Shown: positions 34,089 through 42,885, counted from the stretch's first letter. The stretch: 64,000 nt of DNA from JAVEDQ01 sp963783105 (GCA_963783105.1 CAWAMI010000007.1:124001-188000), one strand, 5' to 3'. The notes: generated by a model from the letters alone, not told the origin. Numbers and translations are program-made.

Positions 34089-35668
34089 CGGCTACCGGCC
34101 CGCGAGTCGGTGCCGGATTCCGACAGCCAGCCGCGCAGCAGGTGGGCGACGTCGTCGGGCTGGCTCTCCACCGCCTGCAGCAGGTCGACCTCGTTCGCCG
34201 TGCCCGAACCGCCGGTGCGCTGCGCAGGGATGCCGACGCCCGCCGGCAGCGCGGCTCGCTCCGCGGCGGGCAGGGCCGCGGTGGCGGCCTCGCCCCGGCC
34301 GCCGGGCAGGGCGGGCAGCACCTCCGGTAGGTCGAGCGCCTGAACCTTCGGGCGACGCGCCGAGCGGGCCAGCAGCACCGTGATGACCAGCAGCATCAAC
34401 GCCGCGACGATGGTGGACAGCGACTTGCCGCCGAGCAGGCCGCCCGACTTCTCGGCGGGGGCGGCCTCCGTCCCGGCGTCGAAGCCGCTGCTGCTCACGA
34501 CGATGGTGTCGCCCCGCTTGGGGTCGAGGCCGAGCGCCGCAGCGACGAGCTGCTGCACCTGGGCGTTCGGCGGCAGGTTCTTCGCGGAGGTGTCGAGGAC
34601 GACCGCCACGGACTGGCGCTTCACGGTGCCGGTGGCCTTCTGGGTCTCGTCGAGCTGCTCGCTGGGGACGACCGTGTTCTTCTCGGACTTCTTCTCGTAG
34701 GCCGAGGCGCCGTTGGTGGTGGAGGCGATGCCGGCCGTGGGGTCGGTCGCGGTGACCGCCCCACCGGTGGTGGAGCCGTCCGGCGCCCGGTAGGTCTCGG
34801 TGCTCTTGTCCGAGCCGGTGACGGCCGACTTCGTGCCGTCGACGGTCTTCTTCGTCGTCTTCGTCTTGTCGAAGTCGAGCTCCGCCGAGACGCGGACGAC
34901 GCTGTGCCCGTTGCCGACCAGCTGGTCGAGCATGCTCTGCGCGCGGGCGGTCTGGGCGTCCTCGAAGCCGGCCTGCTGCGCGGTCTGGTCGTCGCTGCCG
35001 CCGGCCTTGCTGGACAGCAGCCGCCCGTCGGAGTCGGTGACCGACACGGCCGCAGGGTCGAGGTCGGGCACGGCCGAGGAGACGGTCGACGTGACGGCCT
35101 GGACCTGCTCCTTGCCGAGGGTGCGGCGGGTGGTGAGCACGACGCTGGCGCGGGCGTTGCGCTGCTGGTCACTGAACAGCCGCTCCTCGGGGAGCACGAG
35201 GTGCACCTGGGCGGCGTCGATGCCGTCGATCCCGCGCAGCGTCTTGCTGATCTCGCCCTCGAGCGCGCGTTGGTAGTCGACCTGCTGCCGGAAGGAGCTG
35301 GTGGTCAGCCCCTCCTTGTCCAGGGTCTCCCAGCCACCGGTGCCGCCCTTCGGGAGACCGGATGCGCCGAGCGCGACCCGCTCGGCGTCCAGCTTCTCCT
35401 TCGGGACCTCGATGGTGGTGCCGTTGCCGGTCAGCTTGTAGGGGACTCCGTCGGCGGACAGCTTCGCGGTGACGTCCGAGGCGTCCTTGGACTCCAGGCC
35501 GGAGTAGAGAACGGCGTAGGAGGGCGTGCTGACCCAGCGGTAGAACATGAGCCCGCCGACCAGCGTGAGCACGACGAGCAGTCCGGCCAGCACGAGCTGC
35601 GCCGGCGTGAAGGCCCGGTAGGCGGCGACCACGCGCCGCTTGAGCCCCTCGACATCTACCGCTGCCAT
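34085..35668 (-). CDS. fliF: MS-ring protein FliF
   Basis: A 527-residue protein with a membrane helix near the start (LVLAGLLVVLTLVGGLMFY) and another near 420 (LSTIVAALMLLVITVLLARS). Ring-building motifs lie between: YAVLYSGLESKDASDVTAKLSADGVPYKL, ASGLPKGGTGGWE, and YQRALEGEISKTLRGIDGIDAAQVHLVLPEE. The C-terminal cytosolic tail binds FliG. The central linker around 270-330 is Thr/Lys/Ser-rich. It is the base of the motor and houses the export gate. The start lies 1 nt after fliE. Confidence 0.97.
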   Translation of the reverse strand: MAAVDVEGLKRRVVAAYRAFTPAQLVLAGLLVVLTLVGGLMFYRWVSTPSYAVLYSGLESKDASDVTAKLSADGVPYKLTGNGTTIEVPKEKLDAERVALGASGLPKGGTGGWETLDKEGLTTSSFRQQVDYQRALEGEISKTLRGIDGIDAAQVHLVLPEERLFSDQQRNARASVVLTTRRTLGKEQVQAVTSTVSSAVPDLDPAAVSVTDSDGRLLSSKAGGSDDQTAQQAGFEDAQTARAQSMLDQLVGNGHSVVRVSAELDFDKTKTTKKTVDGTKSAVTGSDKSTETYRAPDGSTTGGAVTATDPTAGIASTTNGASAYEKKSEKNTVVPSEQLDETQKATGTVKRQSVAVVLDTSAKNLPPNAQVQQLVAAALGLDPKRGDTIVVSSSGFDAGTEAAPAEKSGGLLGGKSLSTIVAALMLLVITVLLARSARRPKVQALDLPEVLPALPGGRGEAATAALPAAERAALPAGVGIPAQRTGGSGTANEVDLLQAVESQPDDVAHLLRGWLSESGTDSRAGSR

Positions 35669-35669
35669 G

Positions 35670-35984
35670 TCAGACCGACATCCTCATGATCTCTTGGTAG
35701 GCCTCGACGGCCTTGTTGCGCATCGCGACGGTCAGGCTGACGCCGAGCTGGGCCTTGGTGGCAGCGACGGTGACCTGGTGCAGATCGGTCGCCGTTCCGG
35801 TGGCCACCTGCGCAGAGGCTGTATCGGCCGCGGTGATCGACTTGGAAACGGCATCGAGCCCGTTCTGGAACGACGACTTCGCGGTGCCGGACGCCCCGCC
35901 GCCCGGGGGCGAGGACAGGGTGGGGGGAGTCAGCCCGCCCACGCCGCCGACGCCCGCGGCGCCGACGCCGCCGATCGCGGTCAC
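35670..35984 (-). CDS. fliE: MS-ring/rod junction protein FliE
   Basis: A 104-residue protein. A Gly/Pro-rich start precedes the FliE core: KSSFQNGLDAVSKSITAADTASAQVATGTATDLHQVTVAATKAQLGVSLTVAMRNKAVEAYQEIMRMSV, ending in the strongly conserved EAYQEIMRM-type helix. It links the MS ring to the proximal rod. Its start overlaps the flgC stop. Confidence 0.95.
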   Translation of the reverse strand: MTAIGGVGAAGVGGVGGLTPPTLSSPPGGGASGTAKSSFQNGLDAVSKSITAADTASAQVATGTATDLHQVTVAATKAQLGVSLTVAMRNKAVEAYQEIMRMSV

Positions 35985-36373
35985 TTCCCGATCCCGAGGG
36001 CGGCCTGGTAGGCCTCGCGTGCGGCCGTGATGACCGACAGGTTGGCCTGGTACAGCCGTTGGGCGACCAGCATGTTCGTCATCTCCGAAGCCAGGTCGAC
36101 GACCGGACGCGTGACGTAGCCGTCACCGTCGGCCAGGGGGTTCTCGGGGTCGTACACCACTTCCGGCTGCCCGCCCTGTTCCTGGATGCCCTGCACGCCG
36201 ACGCCGTCGGTCCCGGGCAGGCTGCGGGCGACCACGAGCTTCGCCCGGTACGGCTCCTCGCCGGCCGGGCGGACGGTGTTGCTGTTGGCGACGTTGTCGG
36301 AGATCGAGTCCAGCCAGGTGCGGCCGAGCCGCACACCCGACGACGCCGCGTCCAGGGCGCCGAACATGCTCAT
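35981..36373 (-). CDS. flgC: Proximal rod protein FlgC
   Basis: A 130-residue protein starting MSMFGALDAASSGVRLGRTWLDSISDNVANSNTVRPAGEEPYRAKLVV. Its C-terminus (VDLASEMTNMLVAQRLYQANLSVITAAREAYQAALGIGK) has the rod-family helix. NTVRPAGEEPYRA matches FlgC's NTxTxxGxPYRR region. Overlaps flgB by four bases. Confidence 0.96.
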   Translation of the reverse strand: MSMFGALDAASSGVRLGRTWLDSISDNVANSNTVRPAGEEPYRAKLVVARSLPGTDGVGVQGIQEQGGQPEVVYDPENPLADGDGYVTRPVVDLASEMTNMLVAQRLYQANLSVITAAREAYQAALGIGK

Positions 36374-36720
36374 TTCTCGAGCGCCGATCGCCAGAGGCCG
36401 AGCTTGAACGTCATCGCCTGCGCGAGCGCCTGGTACTGGAGCCCCTCACGCTGCTGGTCGGTGATCTCGGCGTCGAGGGAGACGCTGTTGCCGGACAGGT
36501 CGGCCGGGGTGCCGGCGTCGAGCGTGGTGAGGGCGGCGCTGCGCGGATCGTCCCCGTTGGCCATCGCGTCGGACAGGCTGTCCTGGAACGACACCCGCTG
36601 CGCGCGGTAGCCGGGCGTGGCCGCGTTGGCGATGTTGGCGGCGGTCGTCCGCTGCTGCTCGGCGACCCCGTCGAGCGCGCGTTCGATCCCCGCGCTGACA
36701 CGGTCGGTGAACAGCTCCAC
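36370..36720 (-). CDS. flgB: Proximal rod protein FlgB
   Basis: A 116-residue protein with AAEQQRTTAANIANAATPGYRAQRVSFQDSLSDAM-like start motif (NIANAATPGYRA) and a C-terminal helix (REGLQYQALAQAMTFKLGLWRSAL). It heads the large flgB-to-flgD operon. The promoter lies about 115 bp upstream with a GATCACCC box. It builds the proximal rod with FlgC. Confidence 0.95.
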   Translation of the reverse strand: MELFTDRVSAGIERALDGVAEQQRTTAANIANAATPGYRAQRVSFQDSLSDAMANGDDPRSAALTTLDAGTPADLSGNSVSLDAEITDQQREGLQYQALAQAMTFKLGLWRSALEK

Positions 36721-36835
36721 GCCGGACCCCCGAGGACGGTTTCTCGGCGGTCGTCCCCGTCCTGGGGCGCCCTGCCGAACCTGTCCACCGCTCGTCCGTG
36801 GCGCTGATGCGCGCTGCGGTGTTTCTCCGGTGTGG

Positions 36836-36881
36836 TCTTCGTCGGGAGTCCGGGAGAGGTGGATGACCCATCCGGGTGATC
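36836..36881 (-). promoter_or_regulatory. Putative sigma28-like promoter and GATCACCC box before flgB
   Basis: On the minus strand TCCA (36860-36863), 16 bp, GACGAAGA (36836-36843). A GATCACCC box is at 36874-36881, 10 bp upstream of the -35. The -10 is a weak match, so the box and spacing carry most of the support. The box is part of an imperfect inverted repeat, GATCACCC-GGAT-GGGTCATC. Confidence 0.4.
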
Positions 36882-36900
36882 ACCGGTGCGGACCAGCAGC

Positions 36901-37194
36901 TCAGGCGGCGCCCAAGCGGTAGTGCTCGGCCTGCTGCAGCTGACGCCGGCGGCCGGAGAGCCGGGTGGCGAGTTGCTCGTGCGCCGCGACGAGCGCGAGC
37001 AACCGGAGCCGGTCGTCCTCGGTCGGCGGGGCGGTCGGGACGTCGTCGGCGCCGGGTCCCGGGCCGGGGTCGGGGGCGGGCACGCCGGGTCGCGCCGTGG
37101 CCCCGGCCTCGATGCGGCGCAACCGCTCCTCGAGCCGGTCCAGCAGCACCGACCAGTCCGGCGCCGGCTGTGTCGTTCCCGCCGTCGTCGACAC
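36901..37194 (-). CDS. FliT-like small helical protein after fliS
   Basis: A 97-residue protein whose GTG lies 3 nt after the fliS stop. It has two helical blocks, DWSVLLDRLEERLRRIEAGA and DDRLRLLALVAAHEQLATRLSGRRRQLQQAEHYRL, joined by a Pro/Gly/Asp linker. In other genomes a FliT-type export chaperone follows fliS, and the size fits. Sequence similarity to FliT cannot be judged by eye. The role as chaperone for FliD or an export regulator is inference from position. Confidence 0.6.
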   Translation of the reverse strand: MSTTAGTTQPAPDWSVLLDRLEERLRRIEAGATARPGVPAPDPGPGPGADDVPTAPPTEDDRLRLLALVAAHEQLATRLSGRRRQLQQAEHYRLGAA

Positions 37195-37196
37195 GG

Positions 37197-37634
37197 TCAG
37201 CGAGGGGCGGGGACGGCGGCCGGTGCGGTCGGGACGGCTCCGGTGCCGACGCAGGCCTGCCGCCAGGCCGACTGCAGCGGCTGGAGGACGTCGAGGGCGT
37301 CCTGCACGGCGGTGGTGTCGTGTCGGCTGGCGGCGACGAGCAGACGGCTGGTGACCCACGCGTACAGGGCCTCGAGGCGCACGGACATGTCGCCGGCGGC
37401 GGGGTTGAGCACGCACCGCAGCTCGAGCACGACGTCGCTGGCGTTGACGATGCGGCCGTAGGCGCGGTCCTTGTCGCCGGCGGCGAGGAACTGCTGCGCC
37501 CGCTTCAGCGACAGCACCGCCTTGTCGTACAGCAGCGCGATGAGCTCGGCCGGACCGGCCGCGTTGACCTTCTCGACCAGGTAGTGGTCAGCGACAGCGT
37601 CGATCACGCTGCGTCCCTCCGTCGTGACGGCCAT
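37197..37634 (-). CDS. fliS: Flagellin chaperone FliS
   Basis: A 145-residue helical protein with AGPAELIALLYDKAVLSLKRAQQFLAAGDKDRAYGRIVNASDVVLELRCVLN, the FliS core (LYDGAI...A...I..A..II..L...LD). FliS binds the C-terminus of flagellin and keeps it unpolymerised before export. The ATG lies in a CCCCACGGATGG context with no clear Shine-Dalgarno. CACGGATG resembles a CsrA site, so repression is possible. Own promoter just upstream. Confidence 0.93.
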   Translation of the reverse strand: MAVTTEGRSVIDAVADHYLVEKVNAAGPAELIALLYDKAVLSLKRAQQFLAAGDKDRAYGRIVNASDVVLELRCVLNPAAGDMSVRLEALYAWVTSRLLVAASRHDTTAVQDALDVLQPLQSAWRQACVGTGAVPTAPAAVPAPR

Positions 37635-37667
37635 CCGTGGGGAGCGACCGTCCGTGGCTCGATTGTT

Positions 37668-37694
37668 CTATCGGTGTCCGGAGGCCCTGCTTCA
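37668..37694 (-). promoter_or_regulatory. Sigma28-like promoter for fliS
   Basis: On the minus strand TGAA (37691-37694), 15 bp, ACCGATAG (37668-37675), one of the best -10 matches. The -35 overlaps a GGGTGAA heptamer, and another GGGTGAG lies at 37721-37727. The leader is about 30 nt. Confidence 0.6.
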
Positions 37695-37785
37695 CCCTTC
37701 GAGCGGGCGACGATCAACTTCTCACCCGTTCGGCTCTTCCGGGTGCCCGGATATCGCATCTGGAGTCGTCCCGCACAATGTGGGC

Positions 37786-38955
37786 GTGACGTTGCTGACG
37801 CCGCCCACCCGCGATCCGGGCCGGCGCGTGGACGACCGGCCGGGCAGCGGCGAGCCACTGGGCAACGGGATCGGCTTCGCCGTCGCGGCGCTCTCGTTCG
37901 GCGCCGCCGCGATCCACTTCAGCGTGGTCCGCGAGCACTGGCAGTACTGGCCGCTCGCCGGGGTGTTCTTCGCGGTCGTCGGCCTGCTCCAGATCGGGTG
38001 GGGCTGGGCGGTGCTGCACCGACCCTCGCGGGGCCTGCTCGCGCTCGGAGCCGCCGGCCAGCTGCAGGTCGTCGCGGTCTGGATCATCAGTCGTACGTCC
38101 GGCCTCCCCTTCGGGCCGCAGGCACTCGTGCCCGAACCCGTGGGGCTCGCGGACGTCGTCAGCTCGGTGATGGAGGTCTCGGCCGCCGTTGGCGCGGGGC
38201 TCCTGCTGGGGTCCGCTCTCCGCCGACGGGTCGTCCCTCGCGCCCGGTCCGTCGGCATCGCGGGAGCAGCGGCGGCGGTCGTCGCGCTCGCGACGTCGAT
38301 GGCGCTCCTGCCGTCGGCCGGGGGCGGCCACGCCCACGTCCGGGTCGGCGGCGACATCCCGTCGGGCTGGACGGCCGGGTGCAGTCACATGCACGCGGGG
38401 AGCGGTCATGCCGCCGGGGCGTGCACCGATGCGCCGGTCACGTCGGGTCAGCGGGCGGCCGCCGAGCGTCTCGTCGCCGACACCCGAGCCGCCGTGGCCG
38501 ATCGGTACCCGACCCTGGAGGCGGCCGAGGCGGACGGCTACCAGCTGCTCAACGTCGACCAGTTCGTCGTGCACGTGCAACGGCCCGACTACCAGCACGA
38601 CGGCCGCGTGCTCGACCCGAACCGGGTCGAGTCGCTGGTTTACGTCACCTACCACGGCCGGTCGATGCTGATGGGCGCGATGTACATCGCCGAGCCGGCC
38701 GCGCCGCAGGGCGCGCTGATCGGCGGGGCCCTGACGTCCTGGCACATCCACACCAACCTGTGCGTGGACGAGGCCCGCGGCACCATGCTGAACGCCGGCC
38801 CGGGAGAGACGTGCGCGCCCGGCTCCTCGATCGAGCCGACGGCCCAGATGCTGCACGTCTGGACGTGGCCCTACCCGGGCGGTCCGTTCGCGGACCTCAC
38901 CCAGTCCGGCGCGGACAAGGCGCACGAGGCGCTCGAGAAGATGGTCGACGGCTGA
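37786..38955 (+). CDS. Membrane protein with His-rich extracytoplasmic domain
   Basis: About 389 residues. The first 195 residues hold six hydrophobic segments (VAALSFGAAAIHFSVV, YWPLAGVFFAVVGLLQI, LLALGAAGQLQVVAVWII, VVSSVMEVSAAVGAGLLLG, AGAAAAVVALATSMALL). The rest is a soluble domain with many His residues: GGGHAHVRVGG, CSHMHAGSGHAAGAC, VDQFVVHVQ, TSWHIHTNLC and QMLHVWTWPYPGGPF. Conserved-looking Cys/His suggest metal, perhaps copper, binding outside the membrane; this is inference. I recognise no named family. The start is GTG, with another GTG six bases upstream; no ribosome site is obvious. It is divergent from fliS. Confidence 0.75.
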   Translation: MTLLTPPTRDPGRRVDDRPGSGEPLGNGIGFAVAALSFGAAAIHFSVVREHWQYWPLAGVFFAVVGLLQIGWGWAVLHRPSRGLLALGAAGQLQVVAVWIISRTSGLPFGPQALVPEPVGLADVVSSVMEVSAAVGAGLLLGSALRRRVVPRARSVGIAGAAAAVVALATSMALLPSAGGGHAHVRVGGDIPSGWTAGCSHMHAGSGHAAGACTDAPVTSGQRAAAERLVADTRAAVADRYPTLEAAEADGYQLLNVDQFVVHVQRPDYQHDGRVLDPNRVESLVYVTYHGRSMLMGAMYIAEPAAPQGALIGGALTSWHIHTNLCVDEARGTMLNAGPGETCAPGSSIEPTAQMLHVWTWPYPGGPFADLTQSGADKAHEALEKMVDG

Positions 38956-39030
38956 GGTCGCAGCGTGGGGCGGCCCGGCCTGCGCCTTCTGTGCGGAGCT
39001 CGGTGCCCGGTCGCGAGCGGGGTGGGGTGC

Positions 39031-39260
39031 GGTGTTCGCGGTTGGCGTGGCTGCGGCGGGGTTCTGCCCGCGGTGGCCGCGAACGGGGCCGCGGTGATCG
39101 CGAACGGTGCCGCGGTGGGCTGGGAGCGGGCTGGGGTGTTCGCGGTTGGCGTGGTTGCGGCGGGGTTCTGCCCGCGGTGGCCGCGAACGGGGCCGCGGTG
39201 ATCGCGAACGGTGCCGCGGTGATCGCAAACGGTGCCGCGGTGATCGCGAACGGTGCCGCT
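39031..39260. repeat. 87-bp duplication plus 21-bp tandem repeat
   Basis: This fills most of the 333-bp gap between two plus-strand genes; I see no gene in it. A stretch at 39031-39117 recurs nearly exactly at 39135-39221. The second copy runs into a 21-bp unit, GAACGGTGCCGCGGTGATCGC, repeated about 3.6 times (39185-39260). The unit is free of stops on both strands and would read as NGAAVIA, which makes false frames. It ends about 30 bp before the methyltransferase start. Confidence 0.85.
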
Positions 39261-39288
39261 TCGTCCCGCACGTTCAGAGGACGAACGC

Positions 39289-40056
39289 ATGCCGGATGAC
39301 CCCTGGGCCGCCCTTGCCGATCCGTTCGAGGAAGCTTCCGCCACGGTCAAGGGACGGGTCCGCACCTACGTCCTGCACTCGCAGCTGCTCCGGCACCTAC
39401 CCGCCCCGCCCGCTCGCGTCCTCGACGTCGGGGGTGGGGCCGCCGCGCAGTCGCTGCCGCTCGCGAGACTCGGCTACGAGGTCACCCTCGCCGACCCCTC
39501 GGAGGCCATGCTCGCGAGGGCCGAGCGGCGGATCCGAGCCGAGCCCGTCGAGGTCCAGCGGCGCATGCGGCTGCTGCGGGCCGAGGGCGAGCACGTGCCC
39601 GAGGCCGTCGGGGGAGCGTCGTTCGACGCGGTGCTCTGCCACGGCGTGCTGATGTACCTGGCGGAGCCCGAGGCGCTGCTCGACGCCCTGTGCCGCTGCG
39701 TCGCGTCCGGTGGGCTGCTGTCGGTGATGGCGCTCAACGCCCGGACGCTGGCGGTGCGCCCGGCGCTCGAGCAGCGCTGGGCCGATGCGCTCGAGGCGTT
39801 CGATGCGACAGGAGAGATCGGCGTCCTCGGCACACCCACCCGCGGCGACACGATCGAGGGGCTGTCGGAGTCCCTGCAGCGGCGAGGTCTCACCGTCACC
39901 GCTTGGTACGGCGTCTGGCTGTTCGCCGACTGGCTCGACCTGCCCCTCGACACGGCGGACGTCGAGGGGGTCGCCGAGGTCGAGTTGCAGGCGAGCCTGC
40001 GCGACCCCTACCGGCAGTTGAGCCGGGTGTTCCACCTCGTCGGTTACCGACGGTAG
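39289..40056 (+). CDS. Class I SAM-dependent methyltransferase
   Basis: A 255-residue Rossmann methyltransferase. The ATG follows AGAGGACGAACGC. Motif I is ARVLDVGGGAAAQSLPLARLGYEVTLADPSEAMLARA (SAM-binding loop DVGGG plus acidic residue ending strand 2). FDAVLCHGVLMYLAEPEALL is motif IV/post, and a motif with SGGLLSVMALNA follows. It resembles the SmtA/CmoM group, which includes the tRNA-uridine carboxymethyl O-methyltransferase CmoM. The C-terminal part (WYGVWLFADWLD) fits that group. Substrate not certain. Confidence 0.88.
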   Translation: MPDDPWAALADPFEEASATVKGRVRTYVLHSQLLRHLPAPPARVLDVGGGAAAQSLPLARLGYEVTLADPSEAMLARAERRIRAEPVEVQRRMRLLRAEGEHVPEAVGGASFDAVLCHGVLMYLAEPEALLDALCRCVASGGLLSVMALNARTLAVRPALEQRWADALEAFDATGEIGVLGTPTRGDTIEGLSESLQRRGLTVTAWYGVWLFADWLDLPLDTADVEGVAEVELQASLRDPYRQLSRVFHLVGYRR

Positions 40057-40127
40057 GTCGGGCCGGTTGCGACATTGCGGGTGTCACGTAGGCCCGGGCG
40101 GGGAAACGGCGCGGTGAGGCAACACCC

Positions 40128-41096
40128 ATGGGGGTTCACGCAATGGTCAACAGCAGCATCGGCACAGGCAGCATCGACACACGAAGCACCGACACCCGAA
40201 GCATCGACACACGGGACGGCGGTCTCGCGCTCAACAGCTACGGCCGGATCGGCTCGGACGAGGTTCCCAAGCGCGAGATGGAGTTCGACGAGTGGGTCGC
40301 CGCGCTGCCGAAGTACTTCGCCAAGGACGGCGACATCGTCATGAGCCACATCCTGGCCGTGTTGTCCTCGACCTTCCCCGACGGCGAGGACTTCTTCGTG
40401 CGATCGGTGAAGGCGGCGCGGGACCAGATCACGGATCCCAAGCTGCTCGCTGACGTCGACGGGTTCGTCGGCCAGGAGGAGATGCACGGGCGCGAGCACC
40501 GCGTCCTCAACGAACACCTCGCCGAGTTGGGCTACCCGACGCGGGGGATCAGCACGTACGTGCGGGGTCTCTACTGGGTCCGCGAGCGGATGCAGAGCAA
40601 GAAGGTCAACCTGGCGTTCACGGCGGCCCTGGAGCACTACACGGCCACGTTGGCGGAGCTCCTGCTCACGACCGAGGAGGCGCGTGAGGCCGTCGGCCGG
40701 CCCGGGGCGCGCGACCTGCTCCTCTGGCACGCCCTCGAGGAGGCCGAGCACAAGGCGGTGGCGTTCGACGTCTACAAGGCCGTCGGCGGCGGCGAAACCC
40801 TGCGCATCGTTGTCATGTGGCTGACCCACCTGCTCTTCGTCGGCGAGACGTCGATCATGGGTGCCATCTCCATCGCCAAGGACCCGAACACCTGGAAGCA
40901 CCCGCTCCAGCTGCTCGGCAGCCTCGCGCGGCTGCCGAAGTCGCCGTTCCTGACCATGCGGGCCCCCAAGATGCTGGCGCGCTACCACCGTCGGGGCTTC
41001 CACCCCAACGACAACGACACCTCGCAGCTGGTGGCGGAATGGCGGCAGCGGCTGTTCGGCGCGGAGGGCAAGCTGAACGAGGTCCTCGTCGCCTGA
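40128..41096 (+). CDS. PF10118-like predicted metal-dependent hydrolase
   Basis: About 322 residues. Two metal-ligand-like motifs are visible: EEMHGREH (about 123-130) and HALEEAEHKAVAFDVY (about 205-220), the EExxH pattern of a helical di-metal protein. The family is annotated as predicted metal-dependent hydrolase, without firm biochemistry. The start is the ATG after GAGGCAACACCC; another ATG 15 bp later also has a G-rich stretch. Residues 10-30 are a repeat (ID/STDTRS) from a 21-bp DNA unit. No operon partners. Confidence 0.82.
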   Translation: MGVHAMVNSSIGTGSIDTRSTDTRSIDTRDGGLALNSYGRIGSDEVPKREMEFDEWVAALPKYFAKDGDIVMSHILAVLSSTFPDGEDFFVRSVKAARDQITDPKLLADVDGFVGQEEMHGREHRVLNEHLAELGYPTRGISTYVRGLYWVRERMQSKKVNLAFTAALEHYTATLAELLLTTEEAREAVGRPGARDLLLWHALEEAEHKAVAFDVYKAVGGGETLRIVVMWLTHLLFVGETSIMGAISIAKDPNTWKHPLQLLGSLARLPKSPFLTMRAPKMLARYHRRGFHPNDNDTSQLVAEWRQRLFGAEGKLNEVLVA

Positions 41097-41127
41097 CGCG
41101 GCACGAGCCGATCCCCCCGAACGAGGG

Positions 41128-41169
41128 TGAGGTAGATCCAGGCATCCCCAGGGGCGCAGATCTACCTCA
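41128..41169. terminator. Hairpin between convergent genes, before fliD end
   Basis: TGAGGTAGATC (41128-41138) pairs with its exact complement (41159-41169) over a 20-nt loop. It lies between the plus-strand metal hydrolase and the minus-strand fliD and can end both transcripts. Confidence 0.7.
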
Positions 41170-41186
41170 GCCCGGTTTCGGGCGCG

Positions 41187-42737
41187 TCACCCCGAGGCGC
41201 TGTTGGCCTTCAGGCTGGCGATCGTGCTCGACAGCCAGCTCTTCTGGGTGTTGAGGCTGGAGATGGCCGCGTCGAGCTGCGCGTACTGCGACTGATAGCG
41301 CTGCTGCATGGCGGTCAGCCGATCGTCCCAGTCGTCGATGCTCTTCTGGAGGTCGGTCGCCTCGTTGTTGATGGCTTCCTGGGTCGACTTGATCCAGCCG
41401 CGCTGACCGAGTTTGCCGAGGGCGCCGTCGAGCACCGATCCGATCGCGTCGCCGGCCTTGCTCATCAGGTTCGCGACGCCGTCCGGGTCCGCCGCCATCT
41501 GCCGGGTGAAGGCGTCGGCGTCGAAGGTGTACCTGCCGTCGCGGGTGATGTTGACGCCGAGCTGGCTCATCGTCGCGGTGGTGCCGGTGGTGAACACCGA
41601 GCCGAGGCCGGAAAGGTCGCCCACCAGCGAGCGGACGCTGGAGTCACCGGTCAGCGGGCTGCTCGTCTTGTTGACGGTGTCGTACGCCGACGACTTGGCG
41701 AGCAGGTCCAACGACGCGTTCAGCGCGTCGACGAGCGACTTCACCTTGGCCGACGAGCCGGAGACGTCGCGGCCGACCGAGAGCTGGACGTCGCTGCCGG
41801 GCGCGGCCTTCTGCAGGTTCAGCGTGACGCCGGGCAGCAGGTCGGTGATGGTGTTCGACGAGCGGGTCACGGTCAGCGAGCCCATCGACACGACGGCGTC
41901 GCTGGCGGCCTTGGTCGTCGTGAAGCCCGACGCGAGCGCGGCGAGGTCGCCCGTGCCGCTCAGCAGCAGTGCGTTGGCGGTGCCCGCCTTCGCAGCCGAC
42001 AGCACGAGACGGGCGGGGTCGGTACCGCTGCCGAGGTCGACCGCGGCCGCGCTGGCCGGGCCGCCGTAGCCCGCGAGAGCGCTCGCCAGCCCGGACAGAG
42101 TCGTGGAGGCGTCGGTCGTCGCGACGGTGAGGTCGACGACGGCGCCGGTCTTCAGTGACGACGCGTCCAGCGTCAGCCCGCCGAAGCTGACGGGTCCGTT
42201 GCCCACGGTCACGCTGTGCTCGGTGCCGTCGAGCACCAGCGTGGCGACACCGCCGCTGGTCGCGCCGTCCTTGACCGTCAGCGTGTGGCGTCCATCGGCG
42301 AGACCGCTGGCGGTCAGCGAGGTGATCCCGGCGTCGCTCGCGCCGCCGCTGACGAGGAAGGTGCCGACCCCGACGAGGCTGGACGTGGAGGCGAAGCCGG
42401 CGGAGGCGCGCTGCTGAGCGGCGGCGAGCGATTGCACCTGCAGCGTCACGCTGCCTGCGGCGGCTGTCCCGCTGGCCGTCGCGGTGAGCACGCTGGAGTC
42501 GCTGGACGTGGCGCTCGCGGAGTTGAACGAGGCCGGCGTCTTCACCGCATCGACGGCCGACTGCAGGCTCGTCAGCTGCGTGGTGATCGAGCTCCAGGTC
42601 GTGCCCCGGGTGAGCACGGAGGTCTTCTTCGTGTTGAGGGCGTCCTGCGGAGCGCGCTCGATCGCCATCAGCTGGCTGACGACGGAGTTCACGTCGATGC
42701 CGGAGCTGCCGAGGCCGGACACGGTGAGACCTGCCAC
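41187..42737 (-). CDS. fliD: Filament cap protein FliD
   Basis: A 516-residue cap protein. It begins MAGLTVSGLGSSGIDVNSVVSQLMAIERAPQDALNTKKT, the standard FliD start. The middle is Ser/Thr/Ala/Gly-rich. The C-domain has NTITDLLPGVTLNLQKAAPGSDVQLSVGRD and ends with coiled coil (ATDLQKSIDDWDDRLTAMQQRYQSQYAQLDAAISSLNTQKSWL). It caps the filament and folds incoming flagellin. GTG start after GAGAGGAGG; sigma28-type promoter 34 nt upstream. Confidence 0.97.
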   Translation of the reverse strand: MAGLTVSGLGSSGIDVNSVVSQLMAIERAPQDALNTKKTSVLTRGTTWSSITTQLTSLQSAVDAVKTPASFNSASATSSDSSVLTATASGTAAAGSVTLQVQSLAAAQQRASAGFASTSSLVGVGTFLVSGGASDAGITSLTASGLADGRHTLTVKDGATSGGVATLVLDGTEHSVTVGNGPVSFGGLTLDASSLKTGAVVDLTVATTDASTTLSGLASALAGYGGPASAAAVDLGSGTDPARLVLSAAKAGTANALLLSGTGDLAALASGFTTTKAASDAVVSMGSLTVTRSSNTITDLLPGVTLNLQKAAPGSDVQLSVGRDVSGSSAKVKSLVDALNASLDLLAKSSAYDTVNKTSSPLTGDSSVRSLVGDLSGLGSVFTTGTTATMSQLGVNITRDGRYTFDADAFTRQMAADPDGVANLMSKAGDAIGSVLDGALGKLGQRGWIKSTQEAINNEATDLQKSIDDWDDRLTAMQQRYQSQYAQLDAAISSLNTQKSWLSSTIASLKANSASG

Positions 42738-42770
42738 GGAAACCTCCTCTCGGACGACGCCTTCCCTGCA

Positions 42771-42798
42771 GTCTCGGCAGCTCCGGGGGTCGGCTTGA
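42771..42798 (-). promoter_or_regulatory. Sigma28-like promoter for fliD
   Basis: On the minus strand TCAA (42795-42798), 16 bp, GCCGAGAC (42771-42778), between the flagellin terminator and fliD. No GGGTGA box is present upstream. Confidence 0.6.
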
Positions 42799-42824
42799 GT
42801 GGCCGCGACGCCGGAAACGACTCA

Positions 42825-42849
42825 GGGCCGCACCGATGGGGTGCGGCCC
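42825..42849 (-). terminator. Terminator of the downstream flagellin gene
   Basis: GGGCCGCACC and GGTGCGGCCC form a 10-bp stem with a 5-nt loop, 37 nt after the flagellin stop. It separates that gene from the fliD promoter. There is no T-run. Confidence 0.75.
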
Positions 42850-42885
42850 CGAGGGCGAGACGGACGGATGGAGCTGCTGGAGCGA

